Shown here one piece after another: positions 21,939 to 23,739 of a stretch of DNA of 23,739 nucleotides. Origin of the DNA: JBJXGC01 sp046154545 (GTDB taxonomy: Bacteria > Chloroflexota > Dehalococcoidia > Tepidiformales > Tepidiformaceae). The notes beneath the pieces are model-generated. The model was not told the origin of the DNA and ran no database searches. It saw only the letters and a program-made list of their open reading frames with translations. The position numbers were made by a program, and so were the translations under genes. Positions within the stretch are counted from its first letter, which is position 1; each line of letters starts with the position of its first letter. The stretch is from assembly GCA_046154545.1 (NCBI GenBank), contig JBJXGC010000061.1, positions 1 through 23,739 of the forward strand, given 5' to 3'.

Positions 21939-22631
21939 ATGGCTTTCACCGTTGTGGACGTCGAGGACCTGCTGCGCGTACTCCGGGAGAACCCGGAGAT
22001 GCGAGCCGCCGCGCGCCGCGAGATCCTGGGCGAGGAGTTGCTCGCGTTACCTGACCTGGTGCGCCAGAACAGCGCCGACATCCAGGCGCTGGAGCGGGTG
22101 GTCGCGCAGAACAGCGCGGACATCAGAGAGCTCCGCCAGATCGTCGAGGACTTCGCGCGGGCTGCGGACGTGCGCTTCAATCGAATCGAGGGCCGGACGG
22201 GCTCCATGGCGGGCCAGCTGGCAGAGCTGCGATGGGCCACGAACTTCTCGGGACGGTTCGGATCGGTTGTCCGGCGAGCGCGATTGGTCGTGCCCGCCGA
22301 CCTGGAGCTGTTCGAAGCGGCCGACGAACAGGGAGCGATCTCTGAGGTGCAGGCGCGGGCGGTCCGGGAGCTAGATCTGATACTCCAGGGCGTGCGTGGT
22401 CGAGGCGCTCAGCGTGAAGAGGTGCTCCTCGCGGTCGAAATTTCGCTGCTGATCGAACGAAGCGACGTGGAGCGGGCCATCGCACGCGCAGAGACGCTGC
22501 GGAACGTCGGATACAACGCGGTGCCGGTCGTCGCGGGCGCCCGCATGGATGCGGCGCTGCGAGATCAGGCTGTGGCCCGCGGCGTCGAGGTGCTTCTCCA
22601 CAGCGGCGACGTTGAAGAACCGGCGGCCTGA
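21939..22631 (+). CDS. Coiled-coil protein with PD-(D/E)xK-like C-terminus, paralogue 1
   Basis: The 230-residue protein has three parts: a conserved N-terminal helical module (1-44, MAFTVVDVEDLLRVLRENPE then MRAAARREILGEELLALPDL); a coiled coil with a 14-residue repeat (QNSADI at 43 and 57); and an alpha/beta domain from about 100. That domain includes ELDLILQG (Asp146) and LLAVEIS (Glu167-Ile-Ser169), with SDVERAIARAETL and VPVVAG after it. The spacing resembles a PD-(D/E)xK nuclease core in which the catalytic Lys is replaced by Ser. I know this family as common and multicopy in Chloroflexota and Thermus-like genomes, without an established function. A second copy follows after 100 nt. Confidence 0.8.
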   Translation: MAFTVVDVEDLLRVLRENPEMRAAARREILGEELLALPDLVRQNSADIQALERVVAQNSADIRELRQIVEDFARAADVRFNRIEGRTGSMAGQLAELRWATNFSGRFGSVVRRARLVVPADLELFEAADEQGAISEVQARAVRELDLILQGVRGRGAQREEVLLAVEISLLIERSDVERAIARAETLRNVGYNAVPVVAGARMDAALRDQAVARGVEVLLHSGDVEEPAA

Positions 22632-22680
22632 CGGGGTCCTCGCGCTTCGCAAGGCTCAGCCGGCCGGTTTCGTCACCGTT

Positions 22681-22725
22681 CGCCTGAAGCGGTGTAGCCA
22701 GGCGGCGCGGCGGATAGGCTACACT
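22681..22725 (+). promoter_or_regulatory. Promoter region of the second paralogue
   Basis: TACACT (22720-22725) ends exactly 6 nt before the ATG at 22732, the same box and spacing as in the first paralogue. A weaker inverted repeat, CGCCTG (22681-22686) and CAGGCG (22699-22704), lies over the -35 region. Confidence 0.45.
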
Positions 22726-22731
22726 TTCGTC

Positions 22732-23394
22732 ATGGCTTTCACGGTAGTGGATGTCGAGGATCTGCTGCGCGTGCTCCGCGAGAACCCGGAGATGCGGGCC
22801 GCCGCGCGCCGCGAAATCCTGGGCGAGGAGCTGCTGGCGTTACCTGACCTGGTGCGCCAAAACACCGCCGACATCCAGGCGCTGACACGCCCCGCCGGGC
22901 CGTTACCGGTTCCCGTGCGGACGCTCGAAGTCTTAAGCGCGCGGATGGACGGACGGCTGAGACGCATTGAGAGCTACTTCGCCGAACGGCGCTGCCGTGA
23001 CAACTTCGCGAGGCGATTCGGGGGGCTCATCAGCCGGGCCCAACTCCTCACTCCGCGGGACCTGGACCGGTTCGAGGATGCGGCGGAAGCAGGGGCGATC
23101 ACCCCGCAGGCAGCCGAAGCTGTCCGGCACCTGGACCTTATCGTCGCTGGACGACGAGGCGATGGGACTGATCGGCGGGACGTTGTCCTCGCGGTCGAGG
23201 TTTCCCTGACGATTGAGCAGACGGACGTTGAACGGGCGGTGTCGCGTGCTGGGACGCTCGGTGAGGTCGGCTACGAGGCGATCCCGGCGGTCGCGGGGGC
23301 GACGATAGAGACGCGCTTGCGCGCGTCGGCCCTGGCCTCGGGTGTGCACGTCCTCCTTCGACCGGAAGACGTGCACGTGCCGGATGTTGCCTGA
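22732..23394 (+). CDS. Coiled-coil protein with PD-(D/E)xK-like C-terminus, paralogue 2
   Basis: The 220-residue protein repeats the layout of its upstream neighbour. Residues 1-51 are identical except for one Ser-to-Thr change. The linker then differs: the second 14-residue coiled-coil repeat is replaced by a Pro-rich stretch (RPAGPLPVPVRTLEVLSARM). The C-terminal domain is clearly homologous but diverged (HLDLIVAG with Asp135; VVLAVEVS with Glu156 and Ser158; TDVERAVSRAGTL; IPAVAG). Loss of the first coil repeat may change oligomerisation. Function is unknown. Confidence 0.8.
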   Translation: MAFTVVDVEDLLRVLRENPEMRAAARREILGEELLALPDLVRQNTADIQALTRPAGPLPVPVRTLEVLSARMDGRLRRIESYFAERRCRDNFARRFGGLISRAQLLTPRDLDRFEDAAEAGAITPQAAEAVRHLDLIVAGRRGDGTDRRDVVLAVEVSLTIEQTDVERAVSRAGTLGEVGYEAIPAVAGATIETRLRASALASGVHVLLRPEDVHVPDVA

Positions 23395-23415
23395 TGGCGG
23401 CGGGCAGGATGCGTG

Positions 23416-23739
23416 ATGACCACGGAGGGTGAATGGAAGGAACTGCTCGCAGGCCTGACGGTCGAAGAGTTGTCCGGCCTTTACCTCAGCCGTGAGGACT
23501 TCGACATGCAGGGCGCCTGCTACAGCCTCTTGCAGCGGCGGCCTGCGGGTCCTCTTATCAAGCACGGCAGGACACTCGCTGGGTCGGTTGCCGATGACGA
23601 GCGGCGTTTCGCGACGGATCTCCTTGGCCTGGGCATCCGTCGGCGGCGCCGTGGCTGGGAGTCGGCGTTGGCGTTGTTGGTACGTCTGATGGACGACCCG
23701 TCGCCCGATGTCGTGAGCGCCGCGGCGATGGCCTACGGC
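23416..23739 (+). CDS. HEAT-repeat-like protein, N-terminal part (runs off the window)
   Basis: The frame from the ATG at 23416 stays open to the window end, giving 108 residues. After a helical start (GEWKELLAGLTVEELSGLYL) come paired amphipathic helices, VADDERRFATDLLGLGIR and ESALALLVRLMDDPSPDVVS, ending AAAMAYG. The second has the 'L..LL.D.DP.VR..A..ALG' pattern of HEAT/PBS-lyase-type repeats. Such repeats bind proteins or nucleic acids. AGGA lies 6 nt upstream of the ATG. A GTG at 23413 is an alternative start. It is 21 nt after the second paralogue and is probably cotranscribed with it. Confidence 0.65.
   Translation, partial: MTTEGEWKELLAGLTVEELSGLYLSREDFDMQGACYSLLQRRPAGPLIKHGRTLAGSVADDERRFATDLLGLGIRRRRRGWESALALLVRLMDDPSPDVVSAAAMAYG

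Overview
The window is GC-rich bacterial chromosomal DNA, densely packed with genes on both strands. Gene content suggests an aerobic, high-GC lineage, most likely Chloroflexota, with Actinomycetota as the alternative. The indicators are a three-gene succinate dehydrogenase with one large membrane anchor, a DUF389 membrane protein, acyl-CoA/hot-dog enzymes, a pair of proteins of a coiled-coil/nuclease-like family I associate with Chloroflexota and Thermus-type genomes, and many putative leaderless promoters. The assignment is inference; there is no rRNA or other phylogenetic marker here.

Layout. 1-7445 is almost entirely minus strand. It holds the start of an acyl-CoA-dehydrogenase-like gene, a DUF389 membrane protein, the succinate dehydrogenase operon (anchor, flavoprotein and iron-sulfur subunit, with overlapping stop/start codons), and then a Nudix hydrolase, a serine beta-lactamase-family hydrolase and a two-gene YeeE/YedE sulfur-compound transporter. 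7670-9484 is a plus-strand run: a MaoC-like hot-dog protein, an antitoxin/toxin pair and a PaaI-type thioesterase, closed by a hairpin terminator. 9569-14228 returns to the minus strand: a small exported protein, an enoyl-CoA hydratase, a Phd/VapC toxin-antitoxin pair, a ThuA-domain protein with two CxxCH motifs, and a two-domain sulfurtransferase interrupted by in-frame palindromic repeats.

14315-18697 carries a Rieske ferredoxin, a cysteine-rich protein of unknown function, a QueD/PTPS homologue, a BioD-like/DRTGG protein, a YcaQ/AlkX-type winged-helix protein and a zinc-ribbon membrane protein. 18815-23739 is plus strand: a UvrD/PcrA helicase, a ribbon-helix-helix/MazF toxin-antitoxin pair, two tandem paralogues of a coiled-coil/nuclease-like family, and the start of a HEAT-repeat-like protein that runs off the window.

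Recurring themes. Three type II toxin-antitoxin pairs lie within about 13 kb. At least seven starts have a TAnnnT box ending exactly 6-7 nt before the start codon and no Shine-Dalgarno sequence, which points to leaderless mRNAs, while internal operon genes have clear AGGAGG-type sites. Several of these promoters carry a short inverted repeat over the -35 or spacer region. The most unusual items are the in-frame palindromic insertions in the sulfurtransferase, the ThuA-CxxCH fusion, and the tandem paralogues whose first 51 codons differ at 12 positions, 11 of them silent.
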